DNA from: Pegoplata infirma
Lineage: Eukaryota; Arthropoda; Insecta; Diptera; Anthomyiidae
Reading direction: 5' to 3'
NCBI GenBank assembly: GCA_963921195.1
Contig: OY992537.1
Coordinates: 145,090,275-145,154,274, forward strand
Length of the DNA stretch: 64,000 nt
Shown here one piece after another: positions 12,902 to 23,319 of this stretch. A program made the translations under genes and the position numbers. How positions within the stretch are numbered: the first letter of the stretch is position 1; every line of letters begins with the position of its first letter. The notes under the pieces are model-generated. The model was not told the DNA's origin, did no database searches, and saw only the letters and a list, made by a program, of their open reading frames with translations.

Positions 12902-14799
12902 ATTCCATGTGAAATCGGACACTTTGAAAAACTTTTTTTTTTAGATTTTCCCAATTTGTTTACAGTTTTTAGTATCCTTCGAAAACTCCTTCGTGGTAAA
13001 TTTTCAGATTTTTTTGATGACCCGTTCAAAAGATATCGAATTTTTAAAAATTGGTAGTTTGTTCCTTTACTAAAACTTCTTTTAATCATAACTTCTTCAA
13101 TAATGATCCAAATTTAAATTTTTTTTTTTTTAAAATTTTTATTTTTTTACGTTCTTTTTAAAAAAAATCCCAAAAAATTCTTAAAAGCGTTCTAGTATAC
13201 GATTTTTAAGTTTTAAAATTTAAGTCTCATTTTTGAAAATGTTTGTACTCTTCGATTTTTTTGAAATTTTTTTGTGTAAAACTTCTATCAATTCTACAAA
13301 TTTTTTGCCCAGGAGGATCGTGGGATAACGATTATTACTATTTTTTAAAATTTTTTGAAAAAATTTTATTGTAATTTTCCAATCTTTAAAGACCGACCCC
13401 CATTAATTTTTACATCTTAACATTTCTTTGGAACAAACTAGTACCCTATCTCATATTTCTAAGGGGGCTCCCACACAAAACGACATTTTTTAAAATTTGT
13501 TCCATTCGCTCTAACTAATAGTGCCTAATAGTGCCCTTAGAGCAACAAAATGTATGACCGACCCACAATATTTTTTTAGTCCAAACATTTTCTCTGAACA
13601 CACCTAACACACCTTTAACTGTTAAGGCGGTCCCCATACAATTTTTTTTATTTTTTGTAAATTTGTTTTATTTAATCAGCTTCTACCGGTCCAATGGTGC
13701 GCCCGAGAGGGGTCATTAGTGAGACCGACCCCCATTTATTTTTACCCTACAACATTTTTTCAAAACATACCTACGCCCTATCTCCACTCCCTAAGTAGGC
13801 TCCCATACAAATAACAGTTGGAGCAAATTTTATAAAAATGTAAATTTGTATGGGAGCCTACTTAGGAAGTTGAGATAGGGCGTAGGTATATTTTTAAAAA
13901 AATTTTGAAGGGTAAAAATAAATGGGGGTCGGTCTCACTAATGACCCCTCTCGGGCGCACCATTGGACCGGTAGAAGCTGATTAAATAAAACAAATTTAC
14001 AAAAAATAAAAAAAATTGTATGGGGACCGCCTTAACAGTTAAAGATAGAGGGTAGGTGTGTTCAGAGAAAATGTTTGGACTAAAAAAATATTGTGGGTCG
14101 GTCATACATTTTGTTGCTCTATGGGCACTATTAGGGCAGTTAGAGCGGTTGGAACAAATTTTAAAAAATGTCGTTTTGTGTGGGAGCCCCCTTAGAAATT
14201 GGAGATAGGGTACTAGTTTGTTCCAAAGAAATGTTAAGACGTAAAAATTAATGGGGGTCGGTCTTACAAAGGACCCCTCTATGACACCCCATTGGAGCAG
14301 TAGAAATGATTTAAAGATTGGAAAATTACAATAAAATTTTTTCAAAAAATTTAAAAAAATAGTAATAATCGTTATCCCACGATCCTCCTGGGCAAAAAAT
14401 TAGTAGAATTGATAGAAGTTTTACACAAAAAATTTCAAAAAAATCGAAGGGTACAAACATTTTCAAAAATGAGTTATAAATTTTAAAACTTAAAAATCGC
14501 ATACTAGAACGCTTTTAAGAATTTTTTGGGATTTTTTTTAAAAAGTACGTAAAAAAATAAAAATTTTGAAAAAAAAAATTGAAATTTGGACCATTATTGA
14601 AGAAGTTATGATTAAAAGAAGTTTTAGTAAAGGAACAAACTACCAATTTTTAAAAATTCGATATCTTTTGAACGGGTCATCAAAAAAATCTGAAAATTTA
14701 CCACGAAGGAGTTTTCGAAGAATACTAAAAACTGTAAACAAATTGGGAAAATCTAAAAAAAAAGTTTTTCAAAGTGTCCGATTTCACATGGAATGCCCC
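12902..14799. mobile_element. A2, foldback element of the A family
   Basis: Palindrome of 1.9 kb. The right end is complete (CATGGAATGCCCC at 14799); the left end is degraded and starts at ATTCCATGTGAAATC. Arms meet near 13830 around a 43-bp spacer (13808-13850). Each arm contains three degenerate ~160-bp modules built around GACCGACCC...CCATT and CCCTATCTCCA...GGCTCCCATAC. The right-arm 135-codon frame (13938-14345, minus) recurs in A3 but has no recognised domain. The right flank enters the Mag-like RT frame, so A2 inserted into that retrotransposon. Confidence 0.8.
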
Positions 14800-15221
14800 A
14801 TATACAGGGCCGGATTAGCCATGTCGGGGCCCCTAGGAAATGTATGTCTCGGGGCCCCTTCAGACTTTTTATAATTCCAAAAAAAATAAAAAAACACTAA
14901 TTTTCCCAGCACAATGTACATTTTTTCTAATTTACGCTGTTTTTTGTTTTTTTTTTTTAGTTTTCCCCATTTCTGGAATTCTCTTTTCCTTTTTTGACCT
15001 TCTTAAAAGTAATGTTTCATTTCCTGAGAGCCTTTTTTAAGAAAAAGTTTTTTTTAAAAAATTGCTTCTAAGAAGGCCAAAAAAGCATAAAAGAACTCAA
15101 AAACGGGGTAAAATAGAAACAGTGTTCGATTTCCACCAGAGGCCTTGATCTGTTATGCTACCACGACACGAAGGTAATTTTTACCACTTTTCGGTTAAAC
15201 CAATAAATTAAACAATAAAAT

Positions 15222-15313
15222 AAAGTAAAATAAAATAAAATAAAATAAAATAAAATAAAATAAAATAAAATAAAATAAAATAAAATAAAATAAAATAAAA
15301 TAAAATAAAATAA
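15222..15313. repeat. (TAAAA)n microsatellite
   Basis: About 18 uninterrupted TAAAA units inside element R. A simple repeat prone to length change. Confidence 0.95.
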
Positions 15314-15390
15314 ATTAAAAGCTAGGGGCCCCTAGCTTTTCTTCTTTGAAAATTGTACCAACAAAATACTCATTGCTGTGAAAAGAATAA

Positions 15391-15581
15391 CACTGTGCTA
15401 CAGTGAAAAAATACTTCTAATGTGACATGGTATAGGTTGTTGGTTTTGTCGAGTAGATCACAAAAATGCCATGTGTCTGGCAAGTTTGATGGGCATTTTT
15501 GTGATCTTTTCGACGAGACCTACAACCTTAACTACCTCATTTCAAAAGTATATTCGATTTTGTGTTTTTTGTGGCACAGTG
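15391..15581. mobile_element. CAC-3, 191-bp CACTG-ended MITE
   Basis: Begins CACTGTGCTACAG, ends GTGGCACAGTG, flanked by a perfect TAA duplication (15388-15390 and 15582-15584). The interior folds back: GATCACAAAAATGCC pairs with GGCATTTTTGTGATC. Same termini as CAC-1 and CAC-2 and a clean 3-bp duplication, supporting a CACTA-type origin. A miniature relative of the larger foldbacks. Confidence 0.8.
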
Positions 15582-15796
15582 TAATTGTTAGAATTTCCCC
15601 ATTTTTTCTGGTATTTTTTATCAAGTAATAATTTTCAGTCAAAGAAATACGTGGGCGCATTTTTAACCAATTAAGATTTAAAAAAAAAAATGGGGGCCCG
15701 TGGGCCCCTAGCCGATGCGAGGCCCCTAGCTGATGCGGGGCCCCTAGGCAGTAGCCTACTTTGCCTTAAGGGTAATCCGGGCCTGCCCATATATAC

Positions 15797-16416
15797 ATGA
15801 CATTTTGATATCAGCGGAAAATGAACAGGATCATGACAGGGCTGTTAAAATGGTAATGAAAAGGGGTATTGACAAAAATGTGCGATTTAATTGGAACAAG
15901 ATACAGTTTAAGAAGAAAGAAGTTTTGTTTTTAGGGCATGTAATTTCGGAAAAGGGTATTGGATGCGATAAAAATAGATTGAAAGGGATTGAGAATTTAG
16001 GAGCTCCAAAGTGTAAAAAAAAAGATTTACAGAGACTTATGGGATTTATCAATTACATGAGAGAATATATTCCAAATCTTGCCAATATCAGCAGTCCCTT
16101 ACGTGAATTAATGAAAAATTCGGTTATTTTTAATTGGTTGCCTATACATGAAAAATGTTTGAACGATATTAAAAATTTGATTTTAGAAGCACCTTTACTA
16201 AAACCCTTTAATGAAAAGGAAAAAATTACGTTGCATACAGATGCTTCCAAAAACGGACTAGGTTGTTCTTTATTGCAGGATAAAAGACCTGTTTGTTTTG
16301 CATCTCGAAGTATGACAGATGCAGAAACAAGGTATGCACAAATCGAAAAAGAAATGCTAGCTGTTCTATACATCTATGGTAGAATTGTTGAAATAATCAC
16401 AGATCATAAACCTTAG
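15797..16416 (+). pseudogene. RT C-terminus and RNase H fragment of Mag-like pol
   Basis: The reading frame enters directly from the A2 border as YIHDILISAENEQDHD. The family motif is Y-x-D-D, so the first catalytic aspartate is histidine here. The downstream phrase LGHVISEKGI and the connection domain (LQRLMGFINYMREYIPN) are typical of Ty3/gypsy. RNase H follows with TDAS (about residues 145-148 counted from the ATG at 15805), an IEKEMLA glutamate near 181 and ITDHKP near 198-203. The frame then stops at 16414 because of an apparent one-base loss; the next fragment continues the protein. Nonfunctional. Confidence 0.85.
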
Positions 16417-16421
16417 GAATA

Positions 16422-16772
16422 ATGAAAAAAGACTATAATAAGATTCCATCGGCTAAACTACAAAGAATGAAGTTGAGACTACAAAAATATAGGTTGTCGT
16501 TTACGTATTTACCAGGAAAATTTTTGTATTTAGCAGATTGTTTATCTAGAAGCTTTTCAAATGAAATTGAAAGAGATGATGAAATACAGGGATTAGATGC
16601 AATGGTCCATTCTATCGTCGAAAAGAAAATTTTGTTTAAAGAATCAACACAAAAGGATGAAATTTTGAGTGAAGTTCTGAAGTATTGTTTAGATGGGTGG
16701 CCTGTAGACAAAAATAAATTATCTAGTAATATGAAATTTTTATGGAAAATGAAAAAAAAAAATTATTCTTAG
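16422..16772 (+). pseudogene. RNase H tail and RNase H-integrase linker fragment
   Basis: Continues pol in the frame left by the break at 16414. It reads MKKDYNKIPSAKLQRMKLRL and YLPGKFLYLADCLSRSF, the conserved end of the Ty3/gypsy RNase H region (family pattern YxPGKxxxxADxLSR). It runs into a linker up to an A-run near 16750 where the frame shifts again. The start ATG is only the first available codon and not a natural start. Confidence 0.8.
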
Positions 16773-17755
16773 AAGATGGATTGATTTATTTGGATGATAG
16801 GCTGTATGTGCCACAATATTTACGTACTATGGTTTTGGAACAAATTCATAAATCTCATCTGGGTATAGAAAAAACTAAAGCTAGAGCTAGGAAACTTTTG
16901 TATTGGCCAAATCTAAATCAGGATGTAGAGAGTATGGTAATTAAATGTAAAATTTGTCAAAAATTTCGATCATCAAATATTAAGGAACCATTACTAAATC
17001 ATGAAATACCAAGCGGTCCTCATGAAAAAAATGCAATGGACATAATGGAGGTATGTGGAAAAGAGTACCTGGTTATTGGCGACTATTTTTCAAAATATTT
17101 GGATTTAATTCCCTTAGTAAGAAAAACATCACAAGCAATAAGTCAGAAACTTTTAATACCATTTTCAATTTACGGGTATCCATCGGAAATAATAGCGGAT
17201 AATGTTCCGTTTGGATCATTTGAATTAAAAACTTGGGCAAATGATTTGGACATTAAAGTAACCACGGTTAGTCCTCGTTATCCCCAATCCAATGGATTCG
17301 CTGAAAAAATGGTTCAGATTGCTAAAAAGTTAGTTCTAAAATGTATTGAGGAAAAATCTAACATATGGCAAGCATTATTAGAGTACAGAAATACACCGAT
17401 TAAAAATTCAGAATTTTCACCAACAGAATTGTTAATGGGACGGCAAACAAGAACCTTAGTTCCTGGAAAAAATAAGTTTTATAAAAATTCTGACATGTGC
17501 GATAAACTTTTACCCGTCTTAGTAAAAAACAACAAAAAATATTATGATAAAACTTCTAAAAGTAAAACTGGTTTTGAAAAGGGAGAAAAGGTATGGTTAA
17601 GAGGGGATAACCACTGGGTTCCTGGAAAGATTTTAGAAAAACATGAAACACCAAGATCGTACATGGTAGAAAGGAATGGTAAAACATTTCGTAGAAGTTC
17701 TTATTTTTTAAGGTCACAAAAATTATTGTCATTAAATTACATTAAGTGTACATAA
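16742..17755 (+). pseudogene. Integrase fragment of Mag-like pol
   Basis: Open frame of 337 codons after a frameshift in an A-run. The zinc-binding HHCC site is present (H36, H39, C69, C72). The catalytic triad is retained as D100 (AMDIME), D153 (IIADNVP) and E188 (NGFAEKMV). The C-terminal part has YRNTPIKNSEFSPTELLMGR and a WLRGDNHWVPGKI / PRSYMVERNG block, which match Mag-type integrases. Although this segment is intact, it is cut off from RT by two frameshifts and the element lacks its 5' half, so it is called a pseudogene. Confidence 0.88.
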
Positions 17756-17830
17756 ACATTTATACTTAATTTTTTGATTTTTAAAACATATAAATATGTA
17801 TCATAATGTACTTATATTTTCACTTGTATT

Positions 17831-18989
17831 TAGTGTTTGGGGTCCGGGAATTCCCGGGTCGGATTTCCCTGGAATTCCCGGGAAAACACTGACGGGAATT
17901 CCCGGGAATTTTTTTAATTTTTCCCGGGAAATCCGGGAATTTTGTAAAATAAACCTTTTACATAAAAACGGTTTTTACTTTAATTTTTACCATTTTTTTT
18001 ACATACAGGTATAATTAAATTGATATTTTTTGTATTTTTTCTATTTGGAAGAACAGTGCAAATATATATTCATAGGAAAACTGACCAAGTGTAAAAAGTA
18101 TGTTAATATCATGAAAAAACTTAAAAGTCAAAAAATATACGTCGGTTAATGATAATTTTGCTAAGACTGTCAAAAAAATATAAAAATTTTGAACCTAGAA
18201 TTATGGTCCTATGACACTAGATTTTTTTTGTATTTTATTTTTTATTAATTGAAAGAATGAAACAGCAGAAGAAGAAATGAAAAAGAAACATAAAATAAAC
18301 AAACAAATAGTGGTGATTACTTTCTTTTTAATAAAAACCCGCTGTATAAATTCAAAAAACCGCCAAAAACAAACAAAAAATCGCTGCATTTAATGAAAAA
18401 CAGAAAAGTTGGCAACACTTAATATCATTAATACATAAATGTCAAAAAAATATGTAAAATTTTTACATTTTTTTTGACATTCAGTCATTTGATAACCAAA
18501 TTTATCGATAACACAAGAATAAAATTTGACGTTTACTATTTTTTATTAGTATTCTTTTACTCTTCACACTTGTTCAGATTTCCTATCGTGATATATTTGC
18601 ACTGTTCACATAAATTTCATCAATACAAAAAAAATGTAGTGTCATAGGGGCTTTAGCATTTCCAGAATAAATATTAAAAGTGCTGCCAACTATATTAGTA
18701 TGTATTAATTTTTTTTGCGATTTTTTGTGAAGGAAAAAGTTGCAATATTTTTTTGGTTTGTTTTATTGTATTTCAGGATTTTTAACTTTTATGTTTTGAT
18801 TTTTTATGTTTTAATTAATTGTTTATCTCTAATAAAACTGTTTTTAATAAAAAGATAATCAAATTTTAATGTTTTTTATGATTTACATTAATAATGAAAA
18901 TTTCCCGGGATTCCCGGGAATCCAGGGAAATAAATTATTTTTTTCCCGTTTCCCGGGAAATTGAAAAGTCCGGGAATTCACAAACACTA
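17831..18989. mobile_element. S1, hAT-like element with CCCGGG-rich ends
   Basis: Terminal repeats TAGTGTTTG and CAAACACTA, with perfect 8-bp duplication CTTGTATT (17823-17830 and 18990-18997). Both ends carry repeated CCCGGG/ATTCCCGGG blocks within 120 bp, plausible transposase-binding subterminal repeats. No protein. It interrupts the Mag-like element and itself contains a nested element at 18208-18648. Confidence 0.9.
18208..18648. mobile_element. Small TIR element nested in S1
   Basis: Ends CCTATGACACTAGATTTTTT and its near-exact complement (25 bp, one mismatch), 441 bp in total. The sister element S2 lacks this sequence, which confirms a later insertion or a lineage-specific segment. 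No clear target duplication. No coding content; the 62-codon minus frame is incidental. Confidence 0.65.
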
Positions 18990-19051
18990 CTTGTATTACA
19001 TAAAATTAATGAATTTATAAATATATTATAAGATTGATTTATAGGGAGAGA

Positions 19052-19231
19052 TGTAGGGATTAGTGTTAATGATATTATATAACATTTATACAATGATAAT
19101 ATTATATGATTCACCCTATTTTATTAACATAAGTATTGAACTGTCAAATATAAAACATAAGGAATAAGAATGTAATATTAAAGAGAAACAATAAATAAAC
19201 TGAACTCAAGACAGAAAGTCACACTTTTACA
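19052..19231 (+). mobile_element. Probable 3' LTR of the Mag-like element
   Basis: After removal of S1 the integrase is followed by a purine tract ATAGGGAGAGA (19041-19051), then a 180-bp segment TGTAGGGATTAG...CACTTTTACA with TG/CA ends and an AATAAA signal near 19189. Short LTRs fit the lineage. There is no partner 5' LTR to compare, so this is inferred from position and ends. Confidence 0.5.
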
Positions 19232-19901
19232 TATTGAGGTCAAAGGTAAAAAAAACGGGTTTTTTACAGATTTTTGCTAATATCTCGCTCAATATGCGTC
19301 GTACGCTTTAAGGGTGTATTACAATACGTTTCTTAATACTTTTTTCGTATCTCTTACCGTTTTTGAGATATTAAGGCCAAAACTCACAAAAACCAGATTT
19401 TGTATAGTTTTTTTTTAATATCTCGCTTGATATGAGTGATACGCTTTAAAAGCCTATTAAAGAACTTATAGAATATAAAATTATGTACAAATTTCTCTTT
19501 ATAATTTTTTTCGTATCCTTCACCGTTTTTGAGATATGGGCAAATTTATCATTAATTTATGAATATAATAGGGACACAAAATAATGACATCAAACATGAA
19601 AACTGAAAAGGACATATCTTTAAAACAAAATCGTGTATTACTAAAAAATAAAAAGTGATACGTAGATAATAATTCTAGCTTTTATTTGAGTCTGATTTAG
19701 AGCAGATTGTGTAATAAATGCAAATCTACAAAGGTCGAATTGTAAAATTAAGCTATTTTAAAATATTTTTTAGATACAGGTCCCTCAATATGTATAGCCC
19801 CAGGCAGAAAAATACAGACGGGAGAGTGCTGGCAAAGTGCCTTATTTGGTAGTATAAGTGCTGAGAAAGCAATGCAGTGAAGTACTCTATCAGCGCCCTA
19901 A
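19232..19901. repeat. Two-unit degenerate repeat and AT-rich spacer
   Basis: Two related blocks (about 19245-19380 and 19381-19560) each hold AATATCTCGCTYRATATG, ACGCTTTAA and CGTTTTTGAGATAT. A somewhat GC-richer stretch follows at 19785-19900 with no recognised coding content. Confidence 0.55.
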
Positions 19902-20217
19902 AGGTGCGATTACACGGGAGAGACAACTGCTAGACAAAGACCAAAAACGACCTGTGAATTTGACTTTTTCAATAATTGTGTCAAATCAAATTCCTCTAAA
20001 ACGTTTTATTTCTTACCTTTTTTTTTGATAATGTTACAGATTTTTGGAAGATATTGATATTATTTTTGATTTGAAGTCTGTATTTTGTTTAATAAAAAAA
20101 TTATAACGTAAACAAAATTTATTTGTTTTACAGATGATATTTAAGAATATCATCTGTAAAACAAATAACAAATTTTCGATTTTTCTATAGAGATTTCTTT
20201 GTCGTGTAAACGCGCCT
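19902..20217. mobile_element. Harbinger-type MITE
   Basis: 316 bp with inverted ends AGGTGCGATTACACG and CGTGTAAACGCGCCT, flanked by TAA on both sides (19899-19901 and 20218-20220). A three-base TWA duplication is the signature of PIF/Harbinger elements. No coding sequence. It contains the strong hairpin at 20119-20168. Confidence 0.7.
20119..20168. repeat. Perfect 22-bp hairpin inside the MITE
   Basis: TTATTTGTTTTACAGATGAT plus two more bases is followed by a 6-base loop and the exact reverse complement. It would form a stable stem in RNA or single-stranded DNA. Off-centre in the MITE. Confidence 0.9.
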
Positions 20218-22819
20218 TAATGATAACCATGGTAAACGGTATGCCGTATAGGTTTTTTTAGCTCTGTAAAAGTGCTTTTTTAGAGTACTTTAAAAGCGAC
20301 ATAACAAAGTACTTTTTGAGAGCAGTTTAAATGCAACAACAAAGTATTTGTTTTTAAATTTTATTTTATAAAATTTTTTATAATTTTTTCAAATATTTAA
20401 GACTAAAAAGAAGAATTTCAGAGAAAATCTTTTGATTAAATAAATATATGTAATTAGAATGCCGCTCAGTTCCAATTTGTTCTATTGTACAGTAAAGAGA
20501 TAATTTTGAAAGAGAACATTTAAATATGATCAGTATATGCAGTACTAGCTAACTCACCCGGTACTTCGTTACCGGTTAGCTGTAACAAAAAAAAAAAAAA
20601 CAATTTTATTATTTAAAATTCTCATTTATTTTTAGTTAAACATAAAAATTGTTGTTTCGATCTTTAAAATATTATATTTTGAGTAGATTTAGAGTAGTTA
20701 AAAAATTATGTTTCCAGGGTAACCAAATAAATAAATTTTCAATGCTCTTTGACCACTTTAAAATAAAATCTAATTAATAAAATTAGTTCAAGTCCATGTA
20801 TAACCAAAAGTTGAGTGAAAAAATATTTTTTCTGCTGGAAGATCTTAAGTGCTAAAGATTGAGCTGCTAGTACCATTATTTCCGAAAGTATGAAAAGTGC
20901 CCCATTTTTCCTCTTAAAATGAGAATTTTAAAAAATGGACTTCATTTACCGAATTGTCCTGTTTCGGCCTTAGAAGCGGGTTTTCAAAAATATTTCTTTT
21001 GCAGAATATTTTTCACCGAGAGGATCCTCGAATCCAAATTTGTAAAGTTTCTAGGACCATTACTTTAAAAGATACAATGTTACAAATTGTTCTATTTTCA
21101 CCGTTTTTACCCCTTTAGCAGCGGAATTTTCCAAAAAGTACTTATTTCGGAAAATTTTTACGGCGAAAGGATCTTATAGTTAAAATTTGAAGTTTTAAGG
21201 ATTCATACCATAAAAAAATGTACCAAATTGCCTTATCCCCCCTCCCTGCTGAAATGGGGAACTTAAAAAAACCTTTTCTCAGAATGTTATTTTCGCGATA
21301 GGAACGCATAGTTTAAACTTTAAGTTTCAAGGAACATTAGTACATAAGGAACAATATGTACCAAATTGTCCTATTTTCCCCAATTTTCCCCCATAGCAGC
21401 GAAATTTTAAAAAACTCATTTTCCCAGAATGTAATTTCTTCGAGTGGATCGTACAGTAAAAATTTTATATATCTAGGACTATTAGTTCATAAAATACAAA
21501 ATGGCCCTACTTTCTCCCTTTTACCCCTTAGAAGCAGAAATTTCATAAAAGTACTTATTTTAGAATGTTATTTCCGCGAAAGGATCGTGCAGTCCAAATT
21601 AAAAGTATCTAGGACCATTAATACAACATATATAAAATTGCCCTACTTTCCCTATTTTTCCCCCTTAAAAGCAGAATTTTCAAAAAAAAGTTCTTCCAGA
21701 ATGTTATTTCCGCGAGAGGATCGTACAGTTCAAACTTCAAGTATATAGGACCATTAGTTCAGCAGATACAAAATTGCCCTACTTTCCCCCTTTCCCCCTT
21801 TAAAGCGGAATTTTAAAAAAGTATTTCTTTTATAATGTTTTTTCCGCGACAGAATCGTATAGTCCAAATTTCAGGTATTTAGGACCATTAGTTCAGAAGA
21901 TACAAAATTGCACTACTTTCCCCCTTTTTCAAAAAAGTACTTCCTTTAGAATGTTATTTCCGCGAGAGGATTGAAATTTCAAAATTGCCCTACTTTCCCC
22001 CTTTTTTCACCATAGAAGCAGATATTTCAAAAAAGTACTTCTTTCAGAATGTTATTTTCGGGAGAGGATTGTACAGTTCAAATTTCAAGTATCTAGGACC
22101 ATTAGTTCAGCAGATACAGAATTGCCCAACGTTCCCCTTTTTCCCCCTTGAAAGCGAAATTTTCAAAAAAGTACTTTTTTCAGAATGTTATTTCCGCGAG
22201 AGGATCGTACAGTCCAATTTTCATGTATCTAGGACTATTTGTTCAGTAAATACAAAATTGACCTACTTTCCCCCTTAAAAGCGTAATTTTAAAAAGTATT
22301 TTATTTCCGCGAGATGATCCTATATTCCAAGTGTCTAAGACCATTAGTTTCAAATTTACCAAATTGCCCCATTTTCCCCTTTTTACCCTCCTTATATCCA
22401 AAATTTTCAAAGTATATTTTTCAAATAAATATTTCCGCGATAGGATCCTATATTCATAACTTAAAGTTTGTAGGACCATTAGTGCAGAAGATACAAAGTT
22501 GCCCTATTTTCCCCTTCTAATCCCCCCCCATCACCATTATAAAAGGAATTTTGAAAACATTATTTTTTCAAAATGTTTTTTTCCTCGAGATGATCTAGAG
22601 GTCAAATTTCAAGTTTCTGGAACCATTTGTTTAGAAGATAAATAATGTGTGGATTTGTACTATTCCCCCCTTTCACACCTTGGAGGCTGAATTTTTCAAA
22701 AAATATTTTTTTTCGGAATGCTATTTCCGCTAGAGGGGGTCTAATGGGAAAGTGAAGCGAATACAAATATGTACACATAGCCAATCCTTTCCAACTGACA
22801 ACCTCACCCACTGTCCAGA

Positions 22820-22954
22820 ATGGACTTGGTGACCCCTGTTAATGCTAAAGCTAACGAGGCTCTGTCGAACGTCGGCCTGGAGGCATGCTGGCAGCCCCAG
22901 TACCAGGATCGGGTGGAGAAGTCTAATCAGCTACTACATCCTAAACTAAAATGA
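22820..22954 (+). pseudogene. 44-codon frame upstream of LINE endonuclease
   Basis: MDLVTPVNAKANEALSNVGL... ends in TGA overlapping the ATG of the endonuclease frame as ATGA (22951-22954). It lies in the LINE-derived insert and has a more balanced base composition than the surrounding array. It may be the end of an upstream LINE frame or leader; no domain recognised. Coding status uncertain. Confidence 0.4.
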
Positions 22955-23319
22955 TTACAGAAACCGAAGCAAAATTAAAACAAAAACGATCTGATTTAAT
23001 GATGACGACCTTCAGCCTGAAAAAACGGACTCGATTTGGAACCTGGAACGTAAGAACGCTTTTAGAACCATCACGATTAGCACAAGTGTGTAAAGAGTTT
23101 AAGAACTACAACCTACTATTGCTGGGGATAAGTGAACTTTGCTGGCCAGATTTTGGTGAAACAACGACTTCTGATGGACTCCACCTCCTCTACTCCGGTA
23201 AATCAGCAAATGAAACAAGATCATCTGGTGTTGGCCTGCTGTTGTCAAGGGAAGCTTACAATGCTATGATAAATTGGAAACCATATTCTGATAGAATAAT
23301 CGCAGTAAGTGTGTAACTT
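22951..23319 (+). pseudogene. LINE endonuclease (EEP) N-terminal fragment
   Basis: 121 codons beginning MITETEAKLKQKRSD. The core FGTWNVRTLLEPSRLAQVCK and LLLLGISELCW are the opening motifs of the exonuclease-endonuclease-phosphatase domain that nicks target DNA in non-LTR retrotransposons, with the metal-binding glutamate region at ISEL. It continues through GVGLLLSREA and DRIIAVSV, then ends where the Helitron array resumes. Residual length is about half of an EEP domain; no RT follows. The insert is 3'-truncated, which is unusual for LINE copies (normally 5'-truncated), so capture or deletion is likely. Confidence 0.8.

Larger units (their letters stand above)
14805..15785. mobile_element. 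R, hAT-like element (CAGGGCCGGATTA ends)
   Basis: Ends CAGGGCCGGATTAGCC and GGGTAATCCGGGCCTG are inverted repeats, with GGGGCCCCTAG clusters just inside. Perfect 8-bp duplication CCCATATA at 14797-14804 and 15786-15793, which overlaps the last bases of A2, so R inserted at the A2/retrotransposon border. It carries CAC-3 and a TAAAA microsatellite. No transposase. CAGGG-type ends with 8-bp duplications are typical of hAT. Confidence 0.85.
15794..19231 (+). mobile_element. Degenerate Mag-lineage Ty3/gypsy retrotransposon
   Basis: Carries, in order, the end of RT, RNase H and integrase (15797-17755), then a probable 3' LTR (19052-19231). It is split by hAT-like S1 (17831-18989). The 5' part (5' LTR, gag, protease, most of RT) is absent; the left border coincides with the right flank of A2/R. 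The lineage is assigned from the integrase tail, where an ELLMGRQTRTLVP motif and a late PRSYMVERNG...RRSSYFLR block resemble Mag elements. Frameshifts make it incapable of autonomous movement. Confidence 0.75.

Noticed and set aside
13938..14345. 135-codon minus-strand frame, repeated at 54754-55161 and 55379-55786
   Set aside because: It lies wholly in the inverted arms of A2/A3 and recurs because the arms recur. No domain, and the left arm of A2 is broken. Kept as an observation, not called as a gene.
15805..17755. A functional retrotransposon polyprotein
   Set aside because: Two frameshifts, an altered YxDD box and loss of the whole 5' half show that the copy is dead.
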